Shown here one piece after another: positions 1-9,081 of a stretch of 35,335 bases of DNA. The stretch comes from Pseudomonadota bacterium (GTDB lineage: Bacteria > Pseudomonadota > Gammaproteobacteria > Burkholderiales > Rhodocyclaceae). A model generated the notes under the pieces. The model searched no databases, was not told the origin of the DNA, and worked only from the letters and a program-made list of their open reading frames with translations. Location: assembly GCA_018262195.1 (NCBI GenBank), contig JAGTRS010000041.1, positions 1 to 35,335 on the forward strand. Direction: 5' to 3'. The first letter of the stretch is position 1, and the number at the start of each line of letters is the position of its first letter. The position numbers and the translations under genes were made by a program.

Positions 1-462
1 GAAGAACGGTTTGCTTTCCAGATTGCAAAGAAGGTTGTGGCTGCTCGGGTCGAACAACCTATTGTCACAACAGGTCAGTTCGCGGCCCTCGTACGCGAGA
101 CCGTGCGCACCCGTGAGCCAGGGCAGGACCCGGCGACGCGCAGCTTTCAAGCTCTACGGATTCATATCAATCAAGAACTCCGCCAGCTGGAGGTAGCCCT
201 GCCGCAAGCGCTTGATTTGCTGAAGCCGGGTGGCCGACTGGTGGTGATTTCCTTCCATTCGCTGGAAGACCGCATCGTAAAGAACTTCATGCGCGACCAG
301 TCCGTGGCGGATGCCCTGCCCAAGAATCTGCCCTTGCGGGCCGATCAATTGCCGAAGCCGAAGCTGCGTCTGGTTGGCAAGGCAGTCAAACCGTCCTCGG
401 CTGAAATTGATGCCAATCCCCGGGCGCGCAGTGCCGTCATGCGGATTGCCGAGAAGCTGTAA
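1..462 (+). CDS. rsmH: 16S rRNA m4C1402 methyltransferase RsmH (C-terminal part)
   Basis: The frame is open from base 1, so the gene enters from outside the window; 153 C-terminal residues are present, about half of the usual ~310. RsmH uses SAM to methylate N4 of C1402 in 16S rRNA. The visible part has the family blocks [10 protein letters not shown], the [11 protein letters not shown] segment, and [18 protein letters not shown] with the SFHSLEDR signature, and ends in the usual [13 protein letters not shown] tail. It is the expected first gene upstream of ftsL in a dcw cluster, and its stop codon directly abuts the ftsL start. The N-terminal SAM-binding half is not visible. Confidence 0.96.
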   Translation, partial: EERFAFQIAKKVVAARVEQPIVTTGQFAALVRETVRTREPGQDPATRSFQALRIHINQELRQLEVALPQALDLLKPGGRLVVISFHSLEDRIVKNFMRDQSVADALPKNLPLRADQLPKPKLRLVGKAVKPSSAEIDANPRARSAVMRIAEKL

Positions 463-747
463 ATGCTCCGTTTCAACATGATCCTCCTCCTGGTTGTTGT
501 CATTTGCGCGTTGGGTGTTGTCACCTCCCAGCATCGGGCGCGCAAGCTCTTCCAGGCGCTGGAGGCGGAACAGGAGCGGGTGCGTCAGCTGGATGTCGAG
601 TACGGTCAGTTGCAGCTTGAAATGTCGACCTGGGCAACCCATCCCCGCATCGAAAAGATTGCCCGTGATCGTCTGCATATGGTGACGCCGGATGCAGTGG
701 GTCGCGTTATCCAGGCGCAAGCGCCGATCAAGAAGGGGGCTCGCTGA
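463..747 (+). CDS. ftsL: Cell division protein FtsL
   Basis: This 94-residue bitopic membrane protein has a short cytoplasmic start, one hydrophobic helix at about residues 5-22, then a periplasmic coiled-coil-like segment at about 28-58. FtsL joins FtsB and FtsQ in the divisome subcomplex that activates FtsWI. The position between rsmH and ftsI and the length fit FtsL; its sequence is poorly conserved in general, so the call rests on topology and context plus the ARDRLHMVTP motif typical of FtsL. The ATG follows the rsmH stop with no gap, and the stop TGA shares its A with the ftsI ATG, so translation is probably coupled. Confidence 0.93.
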   Translation: MLRFNMILLLVVVICALGVVTSQHRARKLFQALEAEQERVRQLDVEYGQLQLEMSTWATHPRIEKIARDRLHMVTPDAVGRVIQAQAPIKKGAR

Positions 748-2495
748 TGGTTGTCCGTCGCCGTCCCCAGCGTGGTCATCGGTACACTGAAAGCCCGGTG
801 TTGCAACTGGCGCTTCAGGGTTGGCGTTCGCGTACGGTGGGTTTGCTGCTGATGGCGGCTTTCCTCGCGCTGGTGGCACGTGGCTTCTACCTGCAGGTGA
901 TTCACAACGACTTCCTGCAGGAGAAGGGTGACTCACGCTATCGCCGCGATATCGAAATTTCTGCCTCGCGCGGCAAGATTGTCGATCGCAATGGCGACAT
1001 GCTGGCTGTATCGACGCCGATGAAGTCGATCTGGGCGATTCCGGGCGATGCACGGACGATGAATGCGCCGCAGAAGCGTCAGTTGGCCGAAATGCTCGAC
1101 ATGAACGTGCGTGAGCTTGACGGCAAATTGGCTTCCGACAAGACCTTTACCTATGTGAAGCGTCAGGTTTCCCCGGAAACAGCCGACCGTATTGCAGTTG
1201 TGAAATTTCCCGGGATTCATCAGGAAAAGGAATATCGCCGTTTCTACCCAACTGGCGACATGACCGCTCATATCGTTGGCTTTACCGGCGTTGACGACAA
1301 GGGGCTGGAGGGCGTCGAACTAGCCTTCCAGAACAGCCTGTTTGGTCGCCCGGGTAGCCGTACGGTCATTCGTGATCGCCGCGGCAGCATTGTCGAGGAT
1401 GTTGGTGCGACCAAGCCGCCGCAGGATGGCAAGGATGTTCGCCTGGCGCTCGATTCGAAAATCCAGTACATCGCCTACAGCCAGTTGAAGGAAGCGGTCG
1501 AAAAGCATAGTGCCAAGGCGGGTGGCGCGGTGGTGATCGATGCGCGCACCGGGGAAATTCTGGCGCTGGCCAACTGGCCGACCTACAACCCGAACAACCG
1601 CGAGCGCCTGTCCGGTGCTCAACTGCGCAACCGGGCGCTGACCGATACTTATGAGCCGGGGTCGGTGATGAAGCCGTTTACGGCAGCGCTGGCGCTGGAA
1701 CGGGGCAAAGTCCGCTTCGACACGGTGATCAATTGCGCCCCGGGCCGGATGACCATCGGCAGCGCGACGATTTCGGATGCCCATCCGCATGGTGCGCTGA
1801 CCGTCGCCGAAGTGATCCAGAAATCTTCCAACGTTGGCACCACCAAGATTGCCCTTGGCTTTACGCCGAAAGAAATGTGGGAAATGTTCGACAGCCTGGG
1901 TTTCGGCCAGGCACCAAATCTCGGCTTTCCTGGCGAGGTCAATGGCCGGTTGCGGCCGTGGAAGAACTGGCGGCCGATCGAACAGGCGACGATGTCCTAC
2001 GGCCACGGGATTGCCGTCAGCCTGATGCAGATGGCACGCGCCTACACGGTGTTTGCGCATGACGGCGAGCTGATGCCGCTGTCGCTGACCAAGATCGATG
2101 AAGCGCCACCGCATGGTGCGCGCGTTTTCTCGCCGCAAACGGTACGCGAACTGCGGATCATGCTGGAAATGGCGGCCGGACCGGAGGGTACCGCGCCCAA
2201 GGCGCGCGTGCCGGGCTATCGCGTCGGTGGCAAGACCGGCACCGCCTACAAGATCGAGGGCGGCGTCTACGCCAAGAAATACATTGCTTCCTTTGTCGGC
2301 ATTGCGCCGATCAGCGATCCGCGCCTCGTGGTCGCGGTGATGATCGACGAGCCGACAGCCGGCGGGCATTACGGCGGCGATGTGGCCGGTCCGGTTTTTT
2401 CGCAGATCACCGGCGGTGCCCTGCGCACCATGGGTGTGCCACCAGATGCGCCGATTCAGGTGGCAGAAGCGGCCTCCGGAAAGGGCAAGCTGTGA
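747..2495 (+). CDS. ftsI: Septal peptidoglycan transpeptidase FtsI (PBP3)
   Basis: FtsI crosslinks septal peptidoglycan together with the glycosyltransferase FtsW. The protein has 582 residues, close to the 588 of E. coli FtsI. A basic N-terminus is followed by a membrane anchor at about 30-50, the pedestal domain with ASRGKIVDRNG, then the transpeptidase domain. The three penicillin-binding motifs are intact: SVMK at 306-309 with nucleophile S306, SSN at 360-362, and KTGT at 496-499. The start overlaps the ftsL stop by one base and the 3' end overlaps murE by four bases (GTGA). The C-terminal tail after the catalytic domain is short and polar. Confidence 0.98.
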   Translation: MVVRRRPQRGHRYTESPVLQLALQGWRSRTVGLLLMAAFLALVARGFYLQVIHNDFLQEKGDSRYRRDIEISASRGKIVDRNGDMLAVSTPMKSIWAIPGDARTMNAPQKRQLAEMLDMNVRELDGKLASDKTFTYVKRQVSPETADRIAVVKFPGIHQEKEYRRFYPTGDMTAHIVGFTGVDDKGLEGVELAFQNSLFGRPGSRTVIRDRRGSIVEDVGATKPPQDGKDVRLALDSKIQYIAYSQLKEAVEKHSAKAGGAVVIDARTGEILALANWPTYNPNNRERLSGAQLRNRALTDTYEPGSVMKPFTAALALERGKVRFDTVINCAPGRMTIGSATISDAHPHGALTVAEVIQKSSNVGTTKIALGFTPKEMWEMFDSLGFGQAPNLGFPGEVNGRLRPWKNWRPIEQATMSYGHGIAVSLMQMARAYTVFAHDGELMPLSLTKIDEAPPHGARVFSPQTVRELRIMLEMAAGPEGTAPKARVPGYRVGGKTGTAYKIEGGVYAKKYIASFVGIAPISDPRLVVAVMIDEPTAGGHYGGDVAGPVFSQITGGALRTMGVPPDAPIQVAEAASGKGKL

Positions 2496-3970
2496 GCACG
2501 CCGCGCGAACTTCTTGATCAACTGGAAGCGATGGGCATTCAGCCGACTGGCGTCGCTGATGACAGCCGTCAGGTGCGGCCGGGCGATCTCTTTCTGGCTT
2601 ATCCGGGCGATATGGCTGACGGTCGGCGTTATATCGCCGACGCACTGGCGCGCGGTGCGGTTGCGGTGCTGTGGCAGCCGAGTGCCGATTTTTCCTGGAA
2701 TCCGGCTTTGGCCGTCGCCAACCTGCCGGTAGCTGCCTTGCGTCCGCTGGCCGGACCGCTGGCCCACGCCGTCTATGGCCATCCAAGTGAAGGTCTGTCG
2801 CTGATTGCCATTACCGGCACCAACGGCAAGACGACGATCAGCCAGTGTATCGCGCAGGCTTACCCGAAGCCTTGCGCCATCATCGGTACGCTGGGTGCGG
2901 GTTTCCCGGATGCGCTGGTAGAAACCGGCTTCACCACGCCGGAAGCGACGACGCTGATGCGCTATCTGGCTGACTTCCGTGGTCGGGACGCTGCAGCCTG
3001 CGCCCTGGAGGCCAGCTCCATCGGCATCGAAGAGGGGCGGATGAATGGGGCGCGGGTCGACGTTGCGGTGTTCACCAATTTCACCCGCGATCACCTTGAC
3101 TACCACGGCACCATGGAAGCCTACGGCGAAGCCAAGGAAAAGCTCTTCCACTGGCCTCGCTTGCGTACAGCCATCATCAATCTGGACGATGAATTCGGTC
3201 TGCGTCTGATGCGCGAGACGACCGCCATGCGGGTTCTCGGCTACGCCATCGGCGAGGCGCGGCGCGACTTCCCGGCGCTGGTACGTGCCGAGGATCTGGC
3301 AGATACCCCCTTTGGTCAGCGCTTCACTCTGGTCCTGCCGAATGGCCGGGCCACCGTCGATACCACGTTGGTCGGGCGCTACAACATTTCCAACTTGCTG
3401 GCAGTGGCTGCGGTGCTGCACGATGCCGGCCTGGCGGCTGGCGATGTGGCAATCCGCCTGTCCGAACTGACACCACCGCCGGGGCGCATGGAGCGGGTAG
3501 GTGGCAATGGCGAGCCGCTGGTGGCCGTCGATTATGCCCATACGCCGGATGCGCTTGAAAACGCCCTGGTCGCCTTGCGCGATGTGGCTGTTTCCCGTGG
3601 GGGGCGCCTGTGTGTGGTCTTCGGCTGCGGCGGCGATCGCGACAAAGGCAAGCGCCCGCAGATGGGCGCCGTTGCCGAGCGCCTGGGCGACCGTGTTCTG
3701 GTGACCAGCGACAATCCGCGCAGCGAAGATCCGCTGAGCATCATCAATGAAATCGTTGCCGGAATGACCCGGGCTGAAGTCGAGGCAGACCGCGCTGTCG
3801 CAATCCGGCGCGCCGTCGTCGAAGCAGGCGAAAACGACGTGATCCTGCTCGCCGGCAAGGGGCACGAGCCTTATCAGGATATGGGCAGCGTTCGCCTGCC
3901 TTTCTCCGATGTCGAACAGGCCAGAGCCGCCTTGGCACTGCGGCAAAGCAAACAGGAGGAGGCAGCATGA
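2492..3970 (+). CDS. murE: UDP-MurNAc-Ala-Glu: meso-diaminopimelate ligase MurE
   Basis: MurE is a cytoplasmic ATP-dependent ligase adding the third residue of the peptidoglycan stem peptide. The 492-residue protein shows the Mur ligase order: N-terminal UDP-binding domain with DDSRQVRPGDLF, central ATPase domain with P-loop GTNGKTT at 109-115, and C-terminal domain with DNPR at 407-410. DNPR is the known hallmark of ligases selecting meso-diaminopimelate instead of lysine, so the wall is inferred to be mDAP type. Translation starts at a GTG overlapping the ftsI stop by four bases, and the end overlaps murF by ATGA. It is the only GTG start among the cluster's mur genes. Confidence 0.98.
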   Translation: MSTPRELLDQLEAMGIQPTGVADDSRQVRPGDLFLAYPGDMADGRRYIADALARGAVAVLWQPSADFSWNPALAVANLPVAALRPLAGPLAHAVYGHPSEGLSLIAITGTNGKTTISQCIAQAYPKPCAIIGTLGAGFPDALVETGFTTPEATTLMRYLADFRGRDAAACALEASSIGIEEGRMNGARVDVAVFTNFTRDHLDYHGTMEAYGEAKEKLFHWPRLRTAIINLDDEFGLRLMRETTAMRVLGYAIGEARRDFPALVRAEDLADTPFGQRFTLVLPNGRATVDTTLVGRYNISNLLAVAAVLHDAGLAAGDVAIRLSELTPPPGRMERVGGNGEPLVAVDYAHTPDALENALVALRDVAVSRGGRLCVVFGCGGDRDKGKRPQMGAVAERLGDRVLVTSDNPRSEDPLSIINEIVAGMTRAEVEADRAVAIRRAVVEAGENDVILLAGKGHEPYQDMGSVRLPFSDVEQARAALALRQSKQEEAA

Positions 3971-5337
3971 ACTGGTTGCTCTCGCAAGTCGCCCAGGCGG
4001 TACAAGGCCGCCTGATTGGCGCCGATGTTGCCATTGATGGCGTGTCGACCGATACACGGGCCATCGGTGAAGGCCAGTTGTTCATCGCGCTGGCTGGCGA
4101 GCGCTTCGATGCGCATGACTTCCTCGCACCGGCGGTCGCTGCCGGGGCAAAGGCGCTGCTGGTGGCGGATGAAAGCAAGTTGCCAGAGGGGGTTTCAGCT
4201 GTTGTCGTTGACGACACCCGGCTGGCCTTGGGGCGTCTGGCGGCAGTCTGGCGCGCTCAATTCAATCTGCCGGTCATCGCCGTCACAGGCTCGAATGGCA
4301 AGACGACGACCAAGGAAATGGTGGCTGCCATCCTGAAGGCGGCTTTCGGTGCCGCCGTACTGTCGACCCGTGGCAATCTGAACAACGATATCGGCCTGCC
4401 GCTGACCCTGCTGGGCCTGCGTCCTTCGCACCGTGCGGCCGTGATCGAAATGGGCATGAATCATCCCGGCGAAATCGCCTATCTCGCCCCGATCGGCGCG
4501 CCGACCGTGGCGATGGTGACCAACGCCCAGCGGGCGCATCTCGAAGGCATGGGTGATCTGGATGAGGTGGCGCGCGAAAAGGGTTCGATCTTCAGTGGCC
4601 TGGCGGCAAATGGCATGGCAGTGATCAACGCTGACGACGCCTACGCCGGGCTCTGGCGTGACATGGCTGGAACTCGCCCGGTGCGTACTTTCGCCATCGA
4701 CAATGTTGCTGACGTTTCCGGCAGGGTTCATCAGCACGGCCTTGAAATCGACATCGAATTGCTGGCGCCGGAAGGCAATGCCGCTTTCACCCTGGCCATT
4801 CCCGGTCGCCACAATGCCCGTAATGCCGTGGCCGCCGCCGCCGCCTGCCTCGCGGCCGGCATTCCGATGGCTGCAGTAGTCGCCGGCCTGAAGGCCTTCT
4901 CGGGCGTCAAGGGCCGTCTGCAACGCCGCGCCGGCAAGCTCGGCGCCGAGATTCTCGACGATACCTACAACGCCAATCCGGATTCCGTTCGCGCCGGCAT
5001 CGACGTGCTGGCCGCCACCATCGGCCGCAAGCTGCTGGTGCTCGGCGACATGGGCGAAATCGGCGAAGCCAGCGGCCAATACCACGATGAAATTGGCGGC
5101 TACGCCAAGAGCCAGGGCATCGACCGCCTGTTCGCGCTCGGCGAGGCGGCACAACAGGCCGTGCGCAATTTCGGCGAGGGCGCCAAGCACTACTGCAACG
5201 TCGACAAGCTGATTGCTGCGGTCGAAAAAGAATTGGGCCCGGAAACCACCGTGCTGGTGAAGGGTTCGCGCTTCATGAAAATGGAACGGGTGGCCGATGC
5301 GCTGGCAACACCCGTCGCTCCCGAGGAGAAACACTGA
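3967..5337 (+). CDS. murF: UDP-MurNAc-tripeptide: D-Ala-D-Ala ligase MurF
   Basis: MurF adds the D-Ala-D-Ala dipeptide made by Ddl (encoded at 11521) to complete UDP-MurNAc-pentapeptide in the cytoplasm. The 456 residues show the VSTDTRAI start region, the P-loop GSNGKTT at 108-114, the [11 protein letters not shown] and MGMNHPGEI blocks, and the C-terminal [14 protein letters not shown] and LGDMGE motifs that are characteristic of MurF. The ATG overlaps the murE stop as ATGA, and the stop shares one base with the mraY start, indicating coupled translation. Length and motifs are normal for the family. Confidence 0.98.
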   Translation: MNWLLSQVAQAVQGRLIGADVAIDGVSTDTRAIGEGQLFIALAGERFDAHDFLAPAVAAGAKALLVADESKLPEGVSAVVVDDTRLALGRLAAVWRAQFNLPVIAVTGSNGKTTTKEMVAAILKAAFGAAVLSTRGNLNNDIGLPLTLLGLRPSHRAAVIEMGMNHPGEIAYLAPIGAPTVAMVTNAQRAHLEGMGDLDEVAREKGSIFSGLAANGMAVINADDAYAGLWRDMAGTRPVRTFAIDNVADVSGRVHQHGLEIDIELLAPEGNAAFTLAIPGRHNARNAVAAAAACLAAGIPMAAVVAGLKAFSGVKGRLQRRAGKLGAEILDDTYNANPDSVRAGIDVLAATIGRKLLVLGDMGEIGEASGQYHDEIGGYAKSQGIDRLFALGEAAQQAVRNFGEGAKHYCNVDKLIAAVEKELGPETTVLVKGSRFMKMERVADALATPVAPEEKH

Positions 5338-6440
5338 TGCTGCTGGCACTTGCCCAATGGCTCGCGCAGGACGTTCGCTTCTTCAACGTCTTCAACTACA
5401 TCACGCTGCGCGCCGTGCTGGCGACGATGACGGCGCTGCTGCTGTCGCTGGCGGCCGGACCGGCAGTCATTCGCTGGCTGGCTGCCAAGAAGATCGGCCA
5501 GGCGGTACGTAACGATGGTCCGCAGACACATCTCGTCAAGTCCGGCACGCCGACCATGGGCGGCGTGCTGATCCTGATCGCCATCGGCATCACGACCCTG
5601 CTCTGGGGTGACCTGACCAACAAGTATGTCTGGACTGTGCTGGTTGTCACGCTCGGTTATGGCATCGTCGGCTGGTACGACGACTGGAAGAAGGTCGTCT
5701 ACCGCGACCCGAACGGTCTGGCCAGTCGCTGGAAGTTCTTCTGGCAATCGGTACTCGGCATCGGCGCCGCGCTGTTCATCGCCTTTTCGGCCAAGAGCCC
5801 GGCGCAGACCGAACTGATCATCCCCTTCTTCAAGACCATGGCCTACCCGCTGGGGATCATCGGTTTCATCACGCTGACCTACTTCGTCATCGTCGGTACC
5901 AGCAACGCGGTCAACCTGACCGATGGCCTCGATGGTCTGGCAATCATGCCGACCGTGATGATCGCTGCCGCCTTCGCGCTGATCGCCTATGTGACGGGCC
6001 ACGCGGTCTACGCCAAGTACCTGCTGATTCCCTACGTGCCGGGGGCGGGCGAACTGTGCATCTTCCTCGGCGCCATTGCCGGCGCGGGGCTCGGCTTCCT
6101 GTGGTTCAACGCCTATCCGGCCGAAGTTTTCATGGGCGACGTCGGCGCGCTGGCGCTTGGCGCGGCGCTTGGCACCGTGGCCGTCATCGTCCGCCAGGAA
6201 ATCGTGCTACTGATCATGGGTGGCGTCTTTGTCATCGAAACCCTGTCGGTGATGCTGCAGGTCGGTTACTTCAAATACACCAAGAAGAAGTATGGCGAGG
6301 GCCGGCGCATCCTGCGCATGGCGCCGTTGCATCACCACTTCGAACAGACGGGCTGGAAGGAGACGCAGGTTGTCGTCCGCTTCTGGATCATCACCATCAT
6401 GCTCGTGCTGATCGGGCTCTCTACCTTGAAGCTGCGCTAA
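5337..6440 (+). CDS. mraY: Phospho-MurNAc-pentapeptide translocase MraY
   Basis: MraY transfers phospho-MurNAc-pentapeptide to undecaprenyl phosphate, forming lipid I at the inner face of the cytoplasmic membrane. The 367-residue protein (E. coli 360) is strongly hydrophobic with about ten predicted membrane helices. Signatures include KSGTPTMGG near residue 62, the GWYDDWKK loop with paired aspartates, NLTDGLDGL at 193-201, [11 protein letters not shown], and the histidine triad HHH at 332-334 in PLHHHFE. It starts on the last base of the murF stop and ends directly before murD. Confidence 0.98.
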   Translation: MLLALAQWLAQDVRFFNVFNYITLRAVLATMTALLLSLAAGPAVIRWLAAKKIGQAVRNDGPQTHLVKSGTPTMGGVLILIAIGITTLLWGDLTNKYVWTVLVVTLGYGIVGWYDDWKKVVYRDPNGLASRWKFFWQSVLGIGAALFIAFSAKSPAQTELIIPFFKTMAYPLGIIGFITLTYFVIVGTSNAVNLTDGLDGLAIMPTVMIAAAFALIAYVTGHAVYAKYLLIPYVPGAGELCIFLGAIAGAGLGFLWFNAYPAEVFMGDVGALALGAALGTVAVIVRQEIVLLIMGGVFVIETLSVMLQVGYFKYTKKKYGEGRRILRMAPLHHHFEQTGWKETQVVVRFWIITIMLVLIGLSTLKLR

Positions 6441-7796
6441 ATGGAACTCAAGGGCAAACGCGTTCTGGTTGTCGGGCTCGGCGAGTCCGGGCTGGCGATG
6501 GCCAAGTGGCTGCATCGTCAGGGCGCGTTCGTTCGTGTCGCCGATTCGCGCGACAATCCGCCGAATGTCGACGCCCTGCAGCGCGTTGCGCCGGGTGCCG
6601 AGTTGCTGACCGGCGCCTTTGCCGAAGTGACCTTCGCTGGCGCCGATTTCGTCGCGCTGTCGCCGGGCGTGCCGAAGGCAACGCCAGCCATTGCCGCACT
6701 TGAAGTGCCGCTGATCTCGGAAATCGAGCTGTTCGCCGCCGGAGTGCGCGAACAGGTGCCGGGATCAAAGATCATTGCCATCACCGGCAGCAACGGCAAG
6801 ACGACGACCACGGCGCTGACCGCCCATCTGCTCAACGGCGCCGGCGTGCCGGCCATCGCCTGCGGCAATATCTCGCCGTCGGCGCTCGATGCCTTGATGG
6901 ACGCGCAGGACGCCGGCAATTTGCCGCAAGTCTGGGTTGTCGAACTGTCCAGCTTCCAGCTTGAAACGACGCATCACCTGAACGCCGAAGCCGCTACCGT
7001 GCTCAACGTATCGGAAGATCACCTCGATCGATACGAAGGCAGTCTGGCCAACTACGCTGCCGCCAAATCACGTGTCTTCCAGGGCAAGGGCGTCATGGTC
7101 CTGAACCGCGACGACGACTGGTCGATGGCCAACGGCCGCTGCGGTCGCACGATGCTGACCTTCGGCTTGAACGCCGCGCCACGTGGTCTCGATTACGGTT
7201 ACGCCGATGGCGCGATTTGCCGTGGCAAGGAAAAGCTGGTCGCGATCGACGCGCTGAAACTGACCGGCCTGCACAACGCCGCCAACGCCATGGCCGCGCT
7301 GGCTTTGTGCGAAGCCATTGGCGTCGCGCCGGCCCGCCGCCTGGTTGAACCGCTGAAAACCTTCTCCGGCTTGCCGCACCGCGTCGAAACCGTGGCTGAA
7401 ATTGACGGTGTGATCTACGTCGATGATTCGAAGGGCACCAATGTCGGCGCCACCTTGGCCGCCATCGAAGGCATGGGCCGCAATATCGCCATCGTTCTCG
7501 GCGGCGACGGCAAGGGTCAGGATTTTTCGCCGCTGAAGCCGGCGCTGGAAAAGCATGGTCGCGCCGTGGCGCTGATTGGTCGTGATGCCGCCGCCATCGG
7601 CATGGCGCTGGAAGGCAGTGGCATCCCGACCTGCATCGTCGGCGACATGGCTGCCGCCGTGCGCTGGCTGGCGGCTCAAGCAAAGGCTGGCGACTGTGTG
7701 CTGCTCTCGCCGGCTTGTGCCAGCCTCGACATGTACAAGAACTACGCCCACCGCGCGCAGGCCTTCATCGACGCGGTGGAGGGATTGAAATCATGA
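6441..7796 (+). CDS. murD: UDP-MurNAc-L-Ala: D-glutamate ligase MurD
   Basis: MurD is the cytoplasmic ATP-dependent ligase that adds D-glutamate, the second residue of the stem peptide. The 451-residue protein has an N-terminal Rossmann-like start (VLVVGLGESGLAMA), the P-loop GSNGKTT at 116-122, the VVELSSFQLE and NVSEDHLDRY segments, and the C-terminal YVDDSKGTN and LLSPACASLDMYKN blocks specific to MurD. The ATG follows the mraY stop without a gap, and the stop overlaps the ftsW start region. Confidence 0.98.
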   Translation: MELKGKRVLVVGLGESGLAMAKWLHRQGAFVRVADSRDNPPNVDALQRVAPGAELLTGAFAEVTFAGADFVALSPGVPKATPAIAALEVPLISEIELFAAGVREQVPGSKIIAITGSNGKTTTTALTAHLLNGAGVPAIACGNISPSALDALMDAQDAGNLPQVWVVELSSFQLETTHHLNAEAATVLNVSEDHLDRYEGSLANYAAAKSRVFQGKGVMVLNRDDDWSMANGRCGRTMLTFGLNAAPRGLDYGYADGAICRGKEKLVAIDALKLTGLHNAANAMAALALCEAIGVAPARRLVEPLKTFSGLPHRVETVAEIDGVIYVDDSKGTNVGATLAAIEGMGRNIAIVLGGDGKGQDFSPLKPALEKHGRAVALIGRDAAAIGMALEGSGIPTCIVGDMAAAVRWLAAQAKAGDCVLLSPACASLDMYKNYAHRAQAFIDAVEGLKS

Positions 7797-8956
7797 TGAT
7801 CGGTGCCCTCGATTCCCCGCGCCGCCAGGTGGCCGAGATTGATTACGCGCTGCTGTGGAGCGTCTTGATCCTGTTGTTCGCCGGGATGGTGTTTGTTTAC
7901 TCGGCTTCAATCGCCATTGCCGAGGGTGGCCGCTCGACCGGGCATCAACCGGCCTACTACCTGATTCGCCAGGGCGTCTTTCTGTGCATCGGTCTGGTCG
8001 CTGCCGCCGTTGCCTTCCAGGTGCCGCTGTCGCTGTGGCAAAAATACTCGCCCTACCTGTTCATGATTGGCGTCGCCCTGCTGGCCATCGTCCTGATTCC
8101 CGGCCTTGGCAAGGATGTCAATGGTGCCCGCCGCTGGTTGTCGCTCGGCTTTGCCAACCTGCAGCCGTCCGAACTGATGAAGATGTTTGCCGTGCTTTAC
8201 GCCGCCGATTACACCGTGCGCAAGATCAACGTGATGCATGACCTGAAGCAGGCTTTTCTGCCCATGTTCGGGGCGATGGCCGTGGTCGGCATGCTGTTGC
8301 TCAAGGAACCGGACTTCGGCGCTTTCGTTGTGATCATCTCGATCGCCATGGGCATCCTCTTCCTCGGTGGCCTGAAGGCGCGCCTGTTCGCCCTGCTGAT
8401 CGTCGGCCTGCTGATCGCCTTCACGATCATGATCGTCGTCTCGCCCTACCGGCGTGACCGGGTGTTCGGTTTCATGGATCCGTGGGCTGATGCCTTCGGT
8501 CGCGGTTACCAGCTGTCGCATTCGCTGATTGCCTTCGGTCGCGGCGAACTGTTCGGAGTCGGCCTTGGCGCCAGCGTCGAGAAACTGTTCTACCTGCCGG
8601 AAGCACATACCGACTTCCTGCTCGCCGTCATCGCCGAGGAACTGGGCTTCTTCGGAGTCGTCGCGGTGATCGCACTGTTTGCATTGGTCGTCCAGCGCGC
8701 CTTCGCCATCGGCCGCCAGTGTGTCCAGCTCGACCGCCTCTACCCGGCGCTGGTGGCAATGGGCATGGGCATCTGGATTGGCGTCCAGTCCTTCATCAAT
8801 ATGGGCGTCAACATGGGCCTGCTGCCGACCAAGGGCCTGACCCTGCCGCTGATGAGTTTCGGCGGCTCGGGCATCCTGGCCAACTGCGTGGCGCTGGCCA
8901 TCCTGTTGCGAGTTGATTGGGAAAATCGCCAATTGATGCGCGGGGGCAAGCTATGA
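7793..8956 (+). CDS. ftsW: Septal peptidoglycan polymerase FtsW (SEDS family)
   Basis: FtsW is the membrane glycosyltransferase that polymerises lipid II at the septum with FtsI. I place the start at the first ATG of ATGATGA (7793), overlapping the murD stop; the second ATG (7796) is equally possible, while the open frame further upstream lies in murD and is not family sequence. The product has 387 residues and about ten membrane helices. SEDS signatures include GKDVNGARRWLSLG, QPSELMK, the KEPDFGAFVV segment, HTDFLLAVIAEELGF, and the C-terminal MSFGGSGILANC. Its last codons form one arm of an 18-bp inverted repeat with the downstream spacer. Confidence 0.97.
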   Translation: MMIGALDSPRRQVAEIDYALLWSVLILLFAGMVFVYSASIAIAEGGRSTGHQPAYYLIRQGVFLCIGLVAAAVAFQVPLSLWQKYSPYLFMIGVALLAIVLIPGLGKDVNGARRWLSLGFANLQPSELMKMFAVLYAADYTVRKINVMHDLKQAFLPMFGAMAVVGMLLLKEPDFGAFVVIISIAMGILFLGGLKARLFALLIVGLLIAFTIMIVVSPYRRDRVFGFMDPWADAFGRGYQLSHSLIAFGRGELFGVGLGASVEKLFYLPEAHTDFLLAVIAEELGFFGVVAVIALFALVVQRAFAIGRQCVQLDRLYPALVAMGMGIWIGVQSFINMGVNMGLLPTKGLTLPLMSFGGSGILANCVALAILLRVDWENRQLMRGGKL

Positions 8957-8992
8957 CGAAGCTGTCTATGTATTCGCATCAATTGGCGATTT
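8923..8992. repeat. 18-bp perfect inverted repeat across the ftsW 3' end
   Basis: Bases 8923-8940 (AAATCGCCAATTGATGCG) are exactly repeated in reverse complement at 8975-8992, with a 34-base loop containing the ftsW stop. The left arm lies in ftsW coding sequence, so the right arm looks like an inverted copy of ftsW. An 18-bp perfect match at this distance is unlikely by chance. The transcript should form a long hairpin at the end of ftsW; no T-run follows it. Confidence 0.85.
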
Positions 8993-9081
8993 CGTCGCAG
9001 GCTAAACCGGCGCAGCCGGTGTTAAGCGCGCAGCGCGGCCGGAGACAAAACCTCCTCCTTTCGCGAGGTGGCAAGCTATGA
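8942..9081. repeat. Direct repeat flanking the ftsW-murG insertion
   Basis: GGCAAGCTATGA occurs at 8945-8956 (end of ftsW) and again at 9070-9081 (start of murG), 125 bases apart; with one mismatch the match extends to 15 bases (8942-8956 and 9067-9081). This looks like a duplicated junction flanking an insertion, so the ancestral order was probably a direct ATGA overlap between ftsW and murG like the other junctions of the cluster. Confidence 0.7.
8953..9081 (+). CDS. Possible 42-residue small protein between ftsW and murG
   Basis: This short frame of 42 codons starts with an ATG overlapping the ftsW stop (ATGA) and stops with a TGA overlapping the murG ATG (ATGA), so it bridges two genes that would otherwise be separated by 121 bases. 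The predicted peptide is basic and starts [15 protein letters not shown]; it has no clear membrane segment, and I recognise no family. Its last five residues RGGKL are identical to the FtsW C-terminus because the junction sequence is duplicated. It could be a real peptide, or a by-product of an insertion that preserved translational coupling. The GGGGG before its start could act as a weak ribosome site. Confidence 0.35.
   Translation: MTKLSMYSHQLAISSQAKPAQPVLSAQRGRRQNLLLSRGGKL

Noticed and set aside
1320..2786. 488-codon minus-strand frame antisense to ftsI
   Set aside because: Arginine/histidine-rich antisense shadow of a well-conserved gene; no family signature.
2456..4057. Very long minus-strand frame (533 codons) antisense to murE/murF
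   Set aside because: It mirrors murE codon structure in GC-rich DNA, has no recognisable domain, and conflicts with two clear genes on the + strand.
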